A DNA stretch of 64,000 bases, from positions 1-64,000 of the forward strand of contig DAIDJM010000022.1 of NCBI GenBank assembly GCA_027451405.1, written 5' to 3'. Below the pieces are notes generated by a model. It was not told the DNA's origin and made no database searches. It saw only the letters and a list, made by a program, of their open reading frames with translations. This document shows positions 56,097 through 64,000 of the stretch, piece after piece. The position numbers and the translations under genes are program-made. Position 1 is the first letter of the stretch, and every line of letters starts with the position of its first letter. The stretch comes from Acetobacteraceae bacterium. Lineage in GTDB: Bacteria > Pseudomonadota > Alphaproteobacteria > Acetobacterales > Acetobacteraceae.

Positions 56097-57040
56097 CAGG
56101 CGGCGCGCGGGGTCAGCCACCGCACGGCCAGATCGGCGGCGAGCGAGGCCGCGACCACGAACGCGCCGAGCACCAGCACGGAGGCTTGCAGCAGCGGAAA
56201 ATCGTGCGCGCGGCCGGCCGAGAGGATCAGCAGGCCGATGCCGGGATAGCGGAACAGCGTCTCCACCACCACGAGGCCGCCGAGCAGGTAGCTCAATTGC
56301 GCGGCCAGAACGGTCAGCAGCAGCGGCAGCACGTTCGGCAGCAGATGGCGGACGAGGATCGCCGGCCAGGCGAGGCCCTTGAGGATCGCGGCGCGCAGGT
56401 AATCGCTTTGCAGGGCGGCGAGTGAAGCCTCGCGCAGCGTGCGTGCGAGATAGCCGAACAGTGCGACCGCGCCCGGCAGCGCGGGCAGGATGAGATGCCG
56501 CAGCCAGGTGCCGGCACCCGCGCCGGGCGGCGGCTCCGCCGAGATTGGCAGCCAGCGCAGCGCGATACCGAAGACCAGCATCGCCAGGATCGCGGTCACG
56601 AATTCCGGCACCACGGTCAGCGCCAGTCCGCCGAGCGTGAGCAGACGGTCGATGCGGCCGCCCGCGAAATGCGCGGCGGTCAGCCCGGCCGCCAGCGCCG
56701 GCGGGACGGCGACGGCAAGGATAAGGCAGGCGAGCCGCAACGATCGCCCGAGGGCAACGGCCACGAGCGGCGCGACCGGCGTGCGATAGGCATAGGAGAC
56801 GCCGAAATCGCCCTGCAGCAACCCGCGCGACCACTCGATGTAAGAGGCCAGCGCGCCGCGATCGGCGCCGAGCGCATGATCGAGCGCCGCGACCGCCCGC
56901 GCATCGGCGAGCGGGCCCAGGATGGCGCGTCCCACATCCCCCGGCAGCACCCGCGCCGCTGCGAACACGATGACGCTGAGCAGCCAAAGCGTGATCAGCC
57001 CGAGGACCACGCGCCATGCCGCGAAGCGCAGCCCGCTCAA
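56096..57040 (-). CDS. Peptide ABC importer permease (DppB type)
   Basis: A 314-residue inner-membrane permease with about six helices. The EAA loop reads TLREASLAALQSDYLRAAILKG, and VVVETLFRYPGIGLLIL near the C-terminus is typical of DppB/OppB. The N-terminal helix WRVVLGLITLWLLSVIVFAA is followed by VLPGDVGRAILGP, also conserved. The start is a TTG at 57040 sharing TTGA with the stop of the binding-protein gene; no ATG or GTG gives a sensible start. The preceding open frame is the binding protein in another frame. Confidence 0.9.
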   Translation of the reverse strand: MSGLRFAAWRVVLGLITLWLLSVIVFAAARVLPGDVGRAILGPLADARAVAALDHALGADRGALASYIEWSRGLLQGDFGVSYAYRTPVAPLVAVALGRSLRLACLILAVAVPPALAAGLTAAHFAGGRIDRLLTLGGLALTVVPEFVTAILAMLVFGIALRWLPISAEPPPGAGAGTWLRHLILPALPGAVALFGYLARTLREASLAALQSDYLRAAILKGLAWPAILVRHLLPNVLPLLLTVLAAQLSYLLGGLVVVETLFRYPGIGLLILSAGRAHDFPLLQASVLVLGAFVVAASLAADLAVRWLTPRAA

Positions 57041-58548
57041 GCGGCGCTGCGCCCCGCGCCGGCGAGAAAGAGCTGGCCGATCGCGCTCGCGCTCACCCCC
57101 GTCACATCGCGTCGGGTCGCGACAAGGAAATCGAAGAAATAAGGGATGATCACCGGCGTCTGCGCGAGCAGCAATTCCTGAATGGCGCGGCTGGCGGCGC
57201 GGCGCGCGGCGGCTGTCCGCGCCGCGCGATAGGCCGCGATCAGCGAATCGCATCGTGGATCGCGGAAATGCGCGGCGTTCCAGGCACCGTTGCTCGCGAA
57301 CCCCGCCTGCAGCAGCACATCCGGCACTGCGCGGTGGCCGTAATCGGTGATGCCGAAATCGCTGTCCAGCCAATCAGAACTGCCCCTTTGCGCGGTTCCG
57401 TAATAAAGTGCCGGATCCTCCACTCGGATCTCGAGTGCGATGCCGATGGCCGCGCAGGCCTGCTGCACGATCACCGCGAGATCGGGGATTTCCTGCAGCC
57501 GCTCGGTCACGAGCGTCGCCGCGATCCCTCCCGCCTGCCCCGCTTCGGCCAACAGCCGCCGTGCCGCGCCGGGATTCGCCGCGCGCTGCGGGACCGCGAG
57601 GTCCGTCTCCGGATAGATCGGCGCGCAGGGCGAGTCGTTGCCCAGCACGCCCTGCCCGTACAGCAACCCGCTCAGGATCGCCGGGCGATCGAGCGACAGC
57701 GCGACCGCCCGGCGCACGCGCGCATCGGCGAAAGGGGGACGATCGGTGCGCATGTGAATTTGCCGGTGCGCCGCGGAGGGTAGCCGGATCACATGGCAGG
57801 CGGGATCGTCGAGCAGGCCGCGCGCTCCGGACACCACGAACTGCGCGACGATATCCGCCTCGTCCCCGAGCAGCGCCAGAATCTGCGGCTGCTGGTCAGC
57901 AAAAAACAGAAACTCCGTGGCGGCCGGACGCACCGCGCCGCCCCACCAATCGGGGTTGCGCTCGAAGCGCGCGCCGAGCGTCGGCGTATAGTGGGCGAGC
58001 CGAAACGGTCCGGTGCCGATGAAATCAGCCTCCCAGTCGCCGGCGCGCCCGGCAGGGAGAATGATCGCATTGTAGTTGTCGGAGGACACCGCGTAGGGGA
58101 AATGACCGTCCGGCGCATCGAGCCGGAACTCGACCGCGAGCGGGCCCGCGGCGCGGGTGCCGCCCGGGGAAAGTACCGAACGGAACACCGAGAGCGCATT
58201 CGAGGCCTGCGCCGGATCGCTCAGCCGGTCCATGGTCGCGACCACGTCGCCGGCGTTCAGAACCGTCCCATCGTGGAAACGCACGCCCGGCCGGAGCCTG
58301 AAGCGCCAGAGCGTCGCGTCTTCGTTGCTTTCCCAATGCACGGCCAGCATCGGCCGCAGGCTGCCGTCCGGTGCGACCCGAAGCAGGAATTCCCCGGTCT
58401 GGGCGAGCATCAGCAGCCCGCTGGTCTGTGAGACCGTGAGCGGATCGATGCGGCCGACCGGCATGTCGCACGCGATCCGCAGCGGCCGCTCCGGCGCCGC
58501 CGCCAGCGGCAACGCGGCCGCGCCCCGCAGCATTGTGCGGCGAGTCAA
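57037..58548 (-). CDS. Peptide ABC importer solute-binding protein (SBP family 5)
   Basis: A 503-residue exported binding protein of the DppA/OppA class. The leader TRRTMLRGAAALPLAAA has a twin-arginine-like RR and a short hydrophobic stretch, so Tat export is plausible. Family blocks are TLWRFRLRPGVRFHDGTVLN, GTGPFRLAHYTP and ADARVRRAVALSLDRPAIL. It captures peptides or a similar oligomer in the periplasm for the two permeases. Start: TTG at 58548 shares TTGA with the GT87 stop; TTG 58554 would add two residues. It heads the transport operon. Confidence 0.9.
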   Translation of the reverse strand: MTRRTMLRGAAALPLAAAPERPLRIACDMPVGRIDPLTVSQTSGLLMLAQTGEFLLRVAPDGSLRPMLAVHWESNEDATLWRFRLRPGVRFHDGTVLNAGDVVATMDRLSDPAQASNALSVFRSVLSPGGTRAAGPLAVEFRLDAPDGHFPYAVSSDNYNAIILPAGRAGDWEADFIGTGPFRLAHYTPTLGARFERNPDWWGGAVRPAATEFLFFADQQPQILALLGDEADIVAQFVVSGARGLLDDPACHVIRLPSAAHRQIHMRTDRPPFADARVRRAVALSLDRPAILSGLLYGQGVLGNDSPCAPIYPETDLAVPQRAANPGAARRLLAEAGQAGGIAATLVTERLQEIPDLAVIVQQACAAIGIALEIRVEDPALYYGTAQRGSSDWLDSDFGITDYGHRAVPDVLLQAGFASNGAWNAAHFRDPRCDSLIAAYRAARTAAARRAASRAIQELLLAQTPVIIPYFFDFLVATRRDVTGVSASAIGQLFLAGAGRSAA

Positions 58549-59822
58549 CCGCAAGGCAGCGCCGCCGTGGCGATGGCCGATGAGCCCTCCGCGGTCTCCC
58601 GGCGGCTGCGCCGCCAGGCAAGCGCCAGCAGCGCCGGCGCCACCAGCGCGCCTCCCTGAAGGTGCGTCTCGATCGCCAGCGGATAGGCCACCAGCGCAAT
58701 CCCGAACGCGATACCCAGCACCGCCCGTTCGCCGGGCAGGAAACCACGCTCTCGCCCGGCACGGATGAGCCAGGCGGCGGCCACGGTCGCCAGCATGAGG
58801 TCATAGAACAGCGCGAAGGGCGCGCAGGCGAGAGCCCCGGCGGCGAGCGCCGCCTCCGGCATGAACCGGCCACCGCGGCGCCAAACATCGAGGGTCGCCG
58901 CAAGCGCCAGGAGAGCCACCAGGGCGCTCGCGGCCCAAGCCAGGCCTTCGGGGGCCCCGGCCAGCATCGCCGCGCCGCGCGGCTCGACATGCGCCGAGAG
59001 ATGAACCGGGCCGTGATAGAGCACGGCGCCGGCGCCGAGTTCGTGCCGCAGGAAGGCGCGCCAGCACCCGAGCCCGAACAGGGCCGCCGACAGCCCGACG
59101 AGCGCGATGACGGTCGCCGCGGCGGCACTGAACGCACGCCAGGCGCGCCGGCTTGCGAGCGCGAGCGGGATGAGCAGACCGAAATGCGGCTTGAAACACA
59201 TCGCGCCGAAGCAAACGCCGGCGAGGCCCGGCCGGCGCCTCAGGGCGAGCGTGCCGGCCGCGAGCAGACCTGCCGAGAGGAACCCGTTTTGCCCCAGCCC
59301 CAGCGTCCACCAGACTGGTCCGCAGGCCAGCAGACCCCAGAAAGCGGTGCGCCCGCCGCCCGTGATGCGGTGCGCGCCCGCGAGCCAGAGGGTGCACGTC
59401 GTGGCCTCGAAGAGAAGAAACGCCGCAAGATAGGGAAGTCGGGCGAGCGGCGCGCAGATCAGGAGAAAGGTCGGGGGATAGAAGAAATATTCATAAGGCG
59501 CGCCCGCCACGGTGGCCTTCGCCTCGGCGGCGCGATGCGCGGCCTCGTCGTAGGCGAGCGCGGGACTGCCCTGCACCGCAAGCTTACCGGCGGCGTAAAA
59601 ACTCACGAAATCGGTCGTGCTGGGATTGACCCGGAAGAACAGCCCGTGACTCCCGGCCACCACGATCGCCAGAAGCACAGCTTGCGACAGCGCGAGCGAG
59701 CGCAGCGTGCGCAACAAATTGTAAGCGGTGAACCAACGATCGATGAAGCGCTGCCGGCCCGTCATGGTGGCGATTGGACCACCGCTTTGGGGATCGGGAA
59801 AGCGCTGCGGCGGCGTTGCCAC
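58545..59822 (-). CDS. GT87-family (DUF2029) membrane glycosyltransferase
   Basis: A 425-residue integral membrane protein with about ten helices. STTDFVSFYAAGKLAVQG near residue 68 holds the Asp typical of polyprenyl-phosphate-sugar-dependent GT-C enzymes, and YFFYPPTFLLICAPLARLPY and GQNGFLSAGLLAAG are GT87/DUF2029 blocks. Relatives are mannosyltransferases that work outside the cytoplasm. The start may be the GTG at 59822 or the ATG at 59765 (MTGRQRFIDRWF); neither has a strong ribosome site. Its stop overlaps the binding-protein start, so it could be co-transcribed with the ABC operon although function differs. Confidence 0.82.
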   Translation of the reverse strand: MATPPQRFPDPQSGGPIATMTGRQRFIDRWFTAYNLLRTLRSLALSQAVLLAIVVAGSHGLFFRVNPSTTDFVSFYAAGKLAVQGSPALAYDEAAHRAAEAKATVAGAPYEYFFYPPTFLLICAPLARLPYLAAFLLFEATTCTLWLAGAHRITGGGRTAFWGLLACGPVWWTLGLGQNGFLSAGLLAAGTLALRRRPGLAGVCFGAMCFKPHFGLLIPLALASRRAWRAFSAAAATVIALVGLSAALFGLGCWRAFLRHELGAGAVLYHGPVHLSAHVEPRGAAMLAGAPEGLAWAASALVALLALAATLDVWRRGGRFMPEAALAAGALACAPFALFYDLMLATVAAAWLIRAGRERGFLPGERAVLGIAFGIALVAYPLAIETHLQGGALVAPALLALAWRRSRRETAEGSSAIATAALPCG

Positions 59823-59838
59823 CGGGTCGCCACGCGGT

Positions 59839-59942
59839 TAGAGCGAATTGGCGGCTTCTGTTGGGCTGATCCGCTCCAGTTGTTGTTTCAGCGAGCCACT
59901 CTGTCAGCCTGAACGATCCCGGTCAGGCTGACGTCGCTCTAG
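59839..59942. repeat. 104-base palindromic element between divergent glycosyltransferase genes
   Basis: Bounded by an 8-base inverted repeat TAGAGCGA/TCGCTCTA. Inside is a perfect 10-base stem GTCAGCCTGA/TCAGGCTGAC (59904-59913 and 59924-59933) with a 10-base loop, plus a GATCCGCTC fragment near 59870 that also ends the tandem copies at 20461. It occupies the shared promoter region of the GT87 gene and the next glycosyltransferase. Confidence 0.65.
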
Positions 59943-59967
59943 TCCCGGCGTCTGAGGGAGGAGGCGG

Positions 59968-62100
59968 ATGGACCGCGTCGAACCGGACATCAAGACCGGC
60001 ACAACGACCGAGCCCGGACTCCTGGTCGCCGTCCCATTCTACCGGCGGCCCGATCTCGTCGCACCCTGCATCGAGGCGCTCGCCCGTTCAGCCAACGATT
60101 TCACCGCCCTCGGCGCGGAAATCCTGCTCTATAATGATTCCCCGGACGATCCTGCGCTGGCCGCGGAGCTCGAGGCGCGGAGCGCACGGCTCCGCTCTCT
60201 GGTTCCGTTCCGTATCGAAACCAATCCGGCCAATCTCGGTTTCGTGCGCACGATGAACCAGGCGATCCGCCGCGCTGTCGAACGCCGATCCGATTTGCTC
60301 ATGATCAATTCCGATGCGTTGCTGGAGCCTGGGGCCGTGGCGGAAATGCACCGCGTCTCGCGCCTCGATCCGATGATCGGTTTCGTCAATCCCCGTTCGG
60401 ACAACGCGACGCTGGCGACGCTGCCGGTCTTCGCTCGTCTTGTGGAAGGCGAGCGTGAGGAGAGGCTTGCCGCGGCGGCAGCCTTCGCGGTGCGGTTGCC
60501 GGAGCTGCGTTTCGTTCCGACGGCGGTCGGTTTCTGCATGCTCGTGCGCTGGCACATCCTCGCGGAATTCGGCGGCTTCGACGAGATTTATGGCCAGGGC
60601 TACAACGAGGAAAACGACCTTGTGATGCGCGCGGGGCGGTGCGGGTATCGCGCCGTGCTGGCCAATCGTGCCTTCGCGTCGCACGCCGCCGAAGCCTCCT
60701 TTGGCGTTGCCTCGATCTCCCGCGCAAAGTGGGAAAAGCGCAACCGCGCGCTGCTCGATGCGCGCTACCCTGAATACGCGCCCTATGTTGCGTCCTGGTC
60801 GGATGCGCCCGAAACGCTCGCAGAGCGCTTGCTTGCCGCCCTGGTGCCCGATGCGCACGGCAAGCGTGCCGTCGCGTTTGATTTCTCCAGCTTCCGGGCC
60901 GATCACAACGGCACCTTTCGTGCCGGTGCGCAGTTGCTGGCGGCCGCGATGCGGCGCTGGGGAGCGCGCTACGACGTCTCGGTGATCACCAATGAGGACG
61001 TCTATCGCTTCCATGACTACGCGGCGCTCGGCGTGCCGCGGGTCGATCCGCACGAGGATCGCGTATTTGCCGCAATTTTCCGTGTGGGCCAGCCTTACGA
61101 TTGGCCGGCGATACAGCGCCTGATTGCGCGGGGCGCGGTGATCGGCATGTCGATGCTCGACACGATTTCAGTCGATTGTCCGCAGCTGTTTTCACCCCGC
61201 CTGTACAATATGTGGCAGTTCGCCATCGACCATCTCGATCTGCTCGTCACTCAAAGCCGTCAGACCGACGCTGCCTTTCGCGCGCGATTCCGCGTACCGC
61301 CGGCCGCCCGGACGATCATCTCACCCCATTCACGCGATCTTGCGGATTACGCGCCGCCCGCCAGTGCCGCCGAAGCCGATGGCTCCATCCTCGTGATCGG
61401 CAATCATTTCTCCCACAAATATCTGCGGCCGACGGCAGAGTCCTTGGCGGCGGCCTTCCCAGACCGCACCGTCGTCGCCTTCGGTGCGAGCGCGCCCGGC
61501 TCGTCGTATCCCCGTCTGCGCTGGATCGAGGGGGGACAATGCAGCGAAGCGGCCATCGCCGACCTCTATGCGGCCGCTGCCGTCGTGATATTCCCAAGCC
61601 ACGCCGAGGGATTCGGCTTTCCCGTACTGCACGCCCTCGCAGCCCGCAAACCGGTTTTCGCTCGCGACCTGCCTGCTTTTGAGGAGTTGCGCGGATCGCT
61701 CGGGGACAATCCCAATCTGCATTTTTTTTCAACGACGGTGGAACTTGTCGGGCGGTTGCGAGACCTGCCCAGCTGGATCCCTTTCCCATCCCGCGATACC
61801 GGAAGCGACGCGCTCAGGGCGGCGGACGATATCCTGAGGGGCCTCGAAGCGAGCTTCGAGCACGTCGAGTACGAACGGATCGTGGCCCGGATCCGGGCGA
61901 TGCAATTTGCCTCAGATATCTCCGCGCCCGCTCCCGCGGTTCCCGCTGGTTCGCCGCCCGCGGCGGAAGCGGCTCACTTCCTGGCGGAGTCGGTGGAGCG
62001 CGCCGCCCGGCGCATTCTTTCCTGGCCAGCCGCCTATCAGGTGACGCGCTTCGGCTTCCGAACGATACGGCGGATCACCGGAAGCCGGCGGCCATCTTGA
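59968..62100 (+). CDS. Two-domain glycosyltransferase (GT2 plus GT4-like)
   Basis: A 710-residue cytoplasmic or membrane-associated transferase. Residues about 17-280 are a GT2 domain: LLVAVPFYRRPDLVAPCIEA, NLGFVRTMNQAIR, LLMINSDALLEPGAV (DxD-like) and EFGGFDEIYGQGYNEENDLV. Residues about 295-640 are GT-B/GT4-like, with IISPHSRDLADY, a middle Rossmann part and the donor-site signature FPSHAEGFGFPVLHALAARKPV (E-x7-E type). The C-terminal 70 residues are Pro/Ala-rich then basic. It probably adds two sugars in succession to a surface glycan. GGGAGGAGG precedes the ATG at 59968 by 5 bases, the strongest ribosome site in this part of the window. Confidence 0.88.
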   Translation: MDRVEPDIKTGTTTEPGLLVAVPFYRRPDLVAPCIEALARSANDFTALGAEILLYNDSPDDPALAAELEARSARLRSLVPFRIETNPANLGFVRTMNQAIRRAVERRSDLLMINSDALLEPGAVAEMHRVSRLDPMIGFVNPRSDNATLATLPVFARLVEGEREERLAAAAAFAVRLPELRFVPTAVGFCMLVRWHILAEFGGFDEIYGQGYNEENDLVMRAGRCGYRAVLANRAFASHAAEASFGVASISRAKWEKRNRALLDARYPEYAPYVASWSDAPETLAERLLAALVPDAHGKRAVAFDFSSFRADHNGTFRAGAQLLAAAMRRWGARYDVSVITNEDVYRFHDYAALGVPRVDPHEDRVFAAIFRVGQPYDWPAIQRLIARGAVIGMSMLDTISVDCPQLFSPRLYNMWQFAIDHLDLLVTQSRQTDAAFRARFRVPPAARTIISPHSRDLADYAPPASAAEADGSILVIGNHFSHKYLRPTAESLAAAFPDRTVVAFGASAPGSSYPRLRWIEGGQCSEAAIADLYAAAAVVIFPSHAEGFGFPVLHALAARKPVFARDLPAFEELRGSLGDNPNLHFFSTTVELVGRLRDLPSWIPFPSRDTGSDALRAADDILRGLEASFEHVEYERIVARIRAMQFASDISAPAPAVPAGSPPAAEAAHFLAESVERAARRILSWPAAYQVTRFGFRTIRRITGSRRPS

Positions 62101-62106
62101 TGGGCC

Positions 62107-64000
62107 TCAGACGGCCGCCCAGGTGAGCGCCTTCTGGTAGCGGTGCGAGACCTTGCCCGTCTCCCCCATTGCCCAGAGATGAAGCCAGCCATTGTCGAGG
62201 AGCTTACGCACCGTGTCGTGCCGCGCGATGATGTCGTTCATGGCGTCCCGCGGCGCTTCGATGATGACGTTCAGGCGCACTGGTTCGTGGATGAACCGCT
62301 TGCCGTCATGGAGCGACTGCAACGGCAGGCCGACCCGAAGATCGCCGGCATTGCCCTCCAACACGCCGATCGTTCCGCTCACATTGTGCAGGACCTTGTT
62401 GCCGCACCCGAACGCCGCATTGTTCACGGTCGAGCCGTAATATTGTAGGTTGATCCAGTTTCCGACGACCATCGGGGCCGTCATGATCAGCTCCAGTGTC
62501 TTGAAGCCTGGATCCCGCTGCCAATCGTATTCATGCAGGAAGGCGCGCCCGCCGAGATCGATGCCTCGCGTGCGCTCGCGGGGCGCCACGATGAACGCCC
62601 CGTTCCCGGCCAGGGCCCATTCCGGACGAACCTGCGCCCAGTCGCGGCTGCGATACTTCACCGCTTCATCGACGTTGCCGGATTTGGAAATGCCCAGCAA
62701 CGAAGACCGCTCAAGCCGGGTCAGCGAACTCGCTCGCGCGATCCACGCTTTGAGCTGATCGAGGTCGGCGGCGTGACTGGCCGGCACATCTTTTTCGCCG
62801 AAAATCCGGATATCGTCGGTGCAGGTGTCGTGCAAACAGCCGAGGAACCAGGTGTCGTCGGGGATCGTAATTCCGCGCGACGGCAGACCCGCCCGCACAC
62901 CCGGATCGTTGAGGATCAGCGCCGCTGTCCGCGCATTGGCCTCGCCCGTGTAACCGCCGCACGCTCCGCAATCGAGACCCGCGGCATGCGGATTGTTCAC
63001 GGTCGTGCTGCCATGGCCGACCAGCATGACGAGGCGCGCGAACGGACCCGTCATGGACATTGCCCGTAGCACGGCTTCGGCCATATCCAGCCGTTGCGTC
63101 TTATCGAAGCCGGTCGCGCGGCCGTTGATTTCGCGCGGTTCGATGCGGGGTCCGAGCCGATCAATCACGCTTTCGCTCATGCCGTCCACGTTCGGATCGT
63201 GGACGGTGCGGGTCAGGCCAAGACTGTCACTCAGCAGCTTCAGCCCGTAGAGAAGTCCCACCGACTCGACGAAAATGAAAGACGATACGGCCATTACCTT
63301 GAAGGACTTCCACGCCTTCATCACGCGGCGGCGGAGCAGCCGCAGGCCCATGATTTCGGTTTCTTCGTCCTGCGTCGCATCCTCCACCGCCTCGCAGACG
63401 ATGAAGGCGGGGTTGAGCAACACCGGACAATGATTGCGGCCGTGCGCCTCTCCGATCCGGAGGAACTTGATCGGAAAGCCGAAAAATCCTGCAAAGCCGA
63501 AGGTCTGGATACGGTCGGATAAGCTCTCGAAGGCGCGCCGATATACCTCGGACCGCACGTCGATGCAGAAGGCCGCTTGAGCCAACGGCCGATCGGAGGA
63601 TAGTTTCTGTGGCTCACCTGCGAGCTTCGCCAACAATTTCCGCTGGAAGGCTGCCTCGTAAGCCTCCTGCAAAACCATATCGACGCAGAGGTCGGGATCG
63701 TCGCCGAGCTTCTCGTCCTGGGGCGGAAGAGCGGCGTGTGCCATCGCCTCCCGCCAGGCATTCCGGAACTTATCGTCTGTCCGCTGTGCGAACAGCGTGT
63801 ATCCCCAAACCACGCGGATCGCCAGCAATTCCTCGATCGTGTCGTCCGTGTCGCCGATCATCTCGGCTTTCCATTGCAGATATCGGGCGTAGGCTGCCCA
63901 TCCGCTAATATCCAGCAATGCCTGATGCAGGTAATCCTGCACGGCCCGGTCAGGAACGCCCTGCCTCTCGATCACGGCGCCGATCGCGGCGATCGGATCG
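62107..64000 (-). CDS. dabA: Probable inorganic carbon transporter subunit DabA (DUF2309), 5' end outside window
   Basis: The last 630 residues of a DabA/DUF2309 protein. The carbonic-anhydrase-like zinc site is represented by FCIDVRSE (Cys and Asp ligands) and GHGSTTVNNPHAAGLDCGACGG (His and Cys ligands); DWAQVRPEWALAGN and GVLEGNAGDLRVGLPLQS are strong family blocks. DabA joins the membrane protein DabB to gather bicarbonate/CO2 into the cell. The frame is open to the right edge; about 150-200 N-terminal residues are missing from view. dabB is expected upstream, beyond the edge, but cannot be seen. It converges with the preceding glycosyltransferase gene across 6 bases. Confidence 0.92.
   Translation of the reverse strand, partial: DPIAAIGAVIERQGVPDRAVQDYLHQALLDISGWAAYARYLQWKAEMIGDTDDTIEELLAIRVVWGYTLFAQRTDDKFRNAWREAMAHAALPPQDEKLGDDPDLCVDMVLQEAYEAAFQRKLLAKLAGEPQKLSSDRPLAQAAFCIDVRSEVYRRAFESLSDRIQTFGFAGFFGFPIKFLRIGEAHGRNHCPVLLNPAFIVCEAVEDATQDEETEIMGLRLLRRRVMKAWKSFKVMAVSSFIFVESVGLLYGLKLLSDSLGLTRTVHDPNVDGMSESVIDRLGPRIEPREINGRATGFDKTQRLDMAEAVLRAMSMTGPFARLVMLVGHGSTTVNNPHAAGLDCGACGGYTGEANARTAALILNDPGVRAGLPSRGITIPDDTWFLGCLHDTCTDDIRIFGEKDVPASHAADLDQLKAWIARASSLTRLERSSLLGISKSGNVDEAVKYRSRDWAQVRPEWALAGNGAFIVAPRERTRGIDLGGRAFLHEYDWQRDPGFKTLELIMTAPMVVGNWINLQYYGSTVNNAAFGCGNKVLHNVSGTIGVLEGNAGDLRVGLPLQSLHDGKRFIHEPVRLNVIIEAPRDAMNDIIARHDTVRKLLDNGWLHLWAMGETGKVSHRYQKALTWAAV

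Noticed and set aside
56097-57017. Extension of the DppC-type permease to 569 residues
   Set aside because: Permease sequence starts at 56096; the extra part is DppB in another frame.

Overview
This is a GC-rich stretch of bacterial chromosome with very tight gene packing and many 1- or 4-base start/stop overlaps. Gene content suggests an alphaproteobacterium, most likely in or near the Acetobacteraceae (Rhodospirillales): an MmcB DNA-repair protein, an ScfR-type regulator beside isocitrate lyase, ArgJ next to a GNAT-Nudix fusion, and GC-rich nested-palindrome repeats between genes. The assignment is an inference from gene content and style; no rRNA or tRNA gene was found to test it. No CRISPR array, prophage or intact insertion sequence was seen.

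Layout. 1-605: eroded 3' part of an IS5-family transposase. 0.7-4.3 kb: thiamine-diphosphate enzyme of the pyruvate oxidase/acetolactate synthase family, aquaporin Z, secreted SYLF-domain lipid-binding protein. 4.3-11.7 kb: a complete five-step histidine-utilisation set, hutF-hutC-hutU-hutH-hutG on the minus strand and hutI divergent on the plus strand, with a HutC-type operator palindrome between them. 12-18.5 kb: DUF302 protein, a 1482-residue multidomain glycosyltransferase, a stand-alone receiver domain, and a sterol-desaturase-family hydroxylase overlapping a small secreted protein. 18.5-22.4 kb: EamA permease, AnmK, TyrS, DUF2269 membrane protein. 22.4-29.1 kb: a self-sufficient CYP102-type P450/reductase fusion overlapping a wax ester synthase/DGAT, then NnrU and an alpha/beta hydrolase. 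29.1-34.3 kb: ScfR-like regulator divergent from isocitrate lyase, then a secreted S46 dipeptidyl-peptidase. 34.4-42.8 kb: one minus-strand run of six genes, ivd-mccB-mccA (leucine catabolism), a HAD phosphatase fused to a degenerate nucleotidyltransferase-like domain, a radical SAM DNA-repair-type protein, and a DUF4130-UdgX fusion that probably starts at CTG. 43-53.4 kb: MmcB, topoisomerase IB, parvulin, ArgJ, GNAT-Nudix fusion, SufE, AGE-family epimerase, PQQ-like beta-propeller, FUSC exporter. 53.5-58.5 kb: a 50-residue membrane peptide and a complete peptide-type ABC importer with both ATPases fused in one chain. 58.5-64 kb: GT87 and GT2/GT4-type glycosyltransferases and the 3' part of dabA, which runs off the right edge.

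How the genes work together. Three carbon-scavenging modules lie close together: histidine to glutamate and formate, leucine to 3-methylglutaconyl-CoA, and acetyl-CoA through the glyoxylate shunt under an adjacent acyl-CoA-type regulator. Secreted S46 peptidase and the peptide ABC importer could supply amino acids. The P450-wax synthase pair points to fatty-acid oxidation linked to storage-lipid esterification. UdgX, the radical SAM protein, MmcB and topoisomerase IB add DNA maintenance.

Intergenic space is dominated by repeats: three GC-rich nested-palindrome elements of about 170-200 bases (2550, 32020, 42867), two AT-rich bipalindromic elements (46880, 48430), one 60-base tandem duplication (20461) and one 104-base palindromic element (59839). 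These were recognised by eye only.
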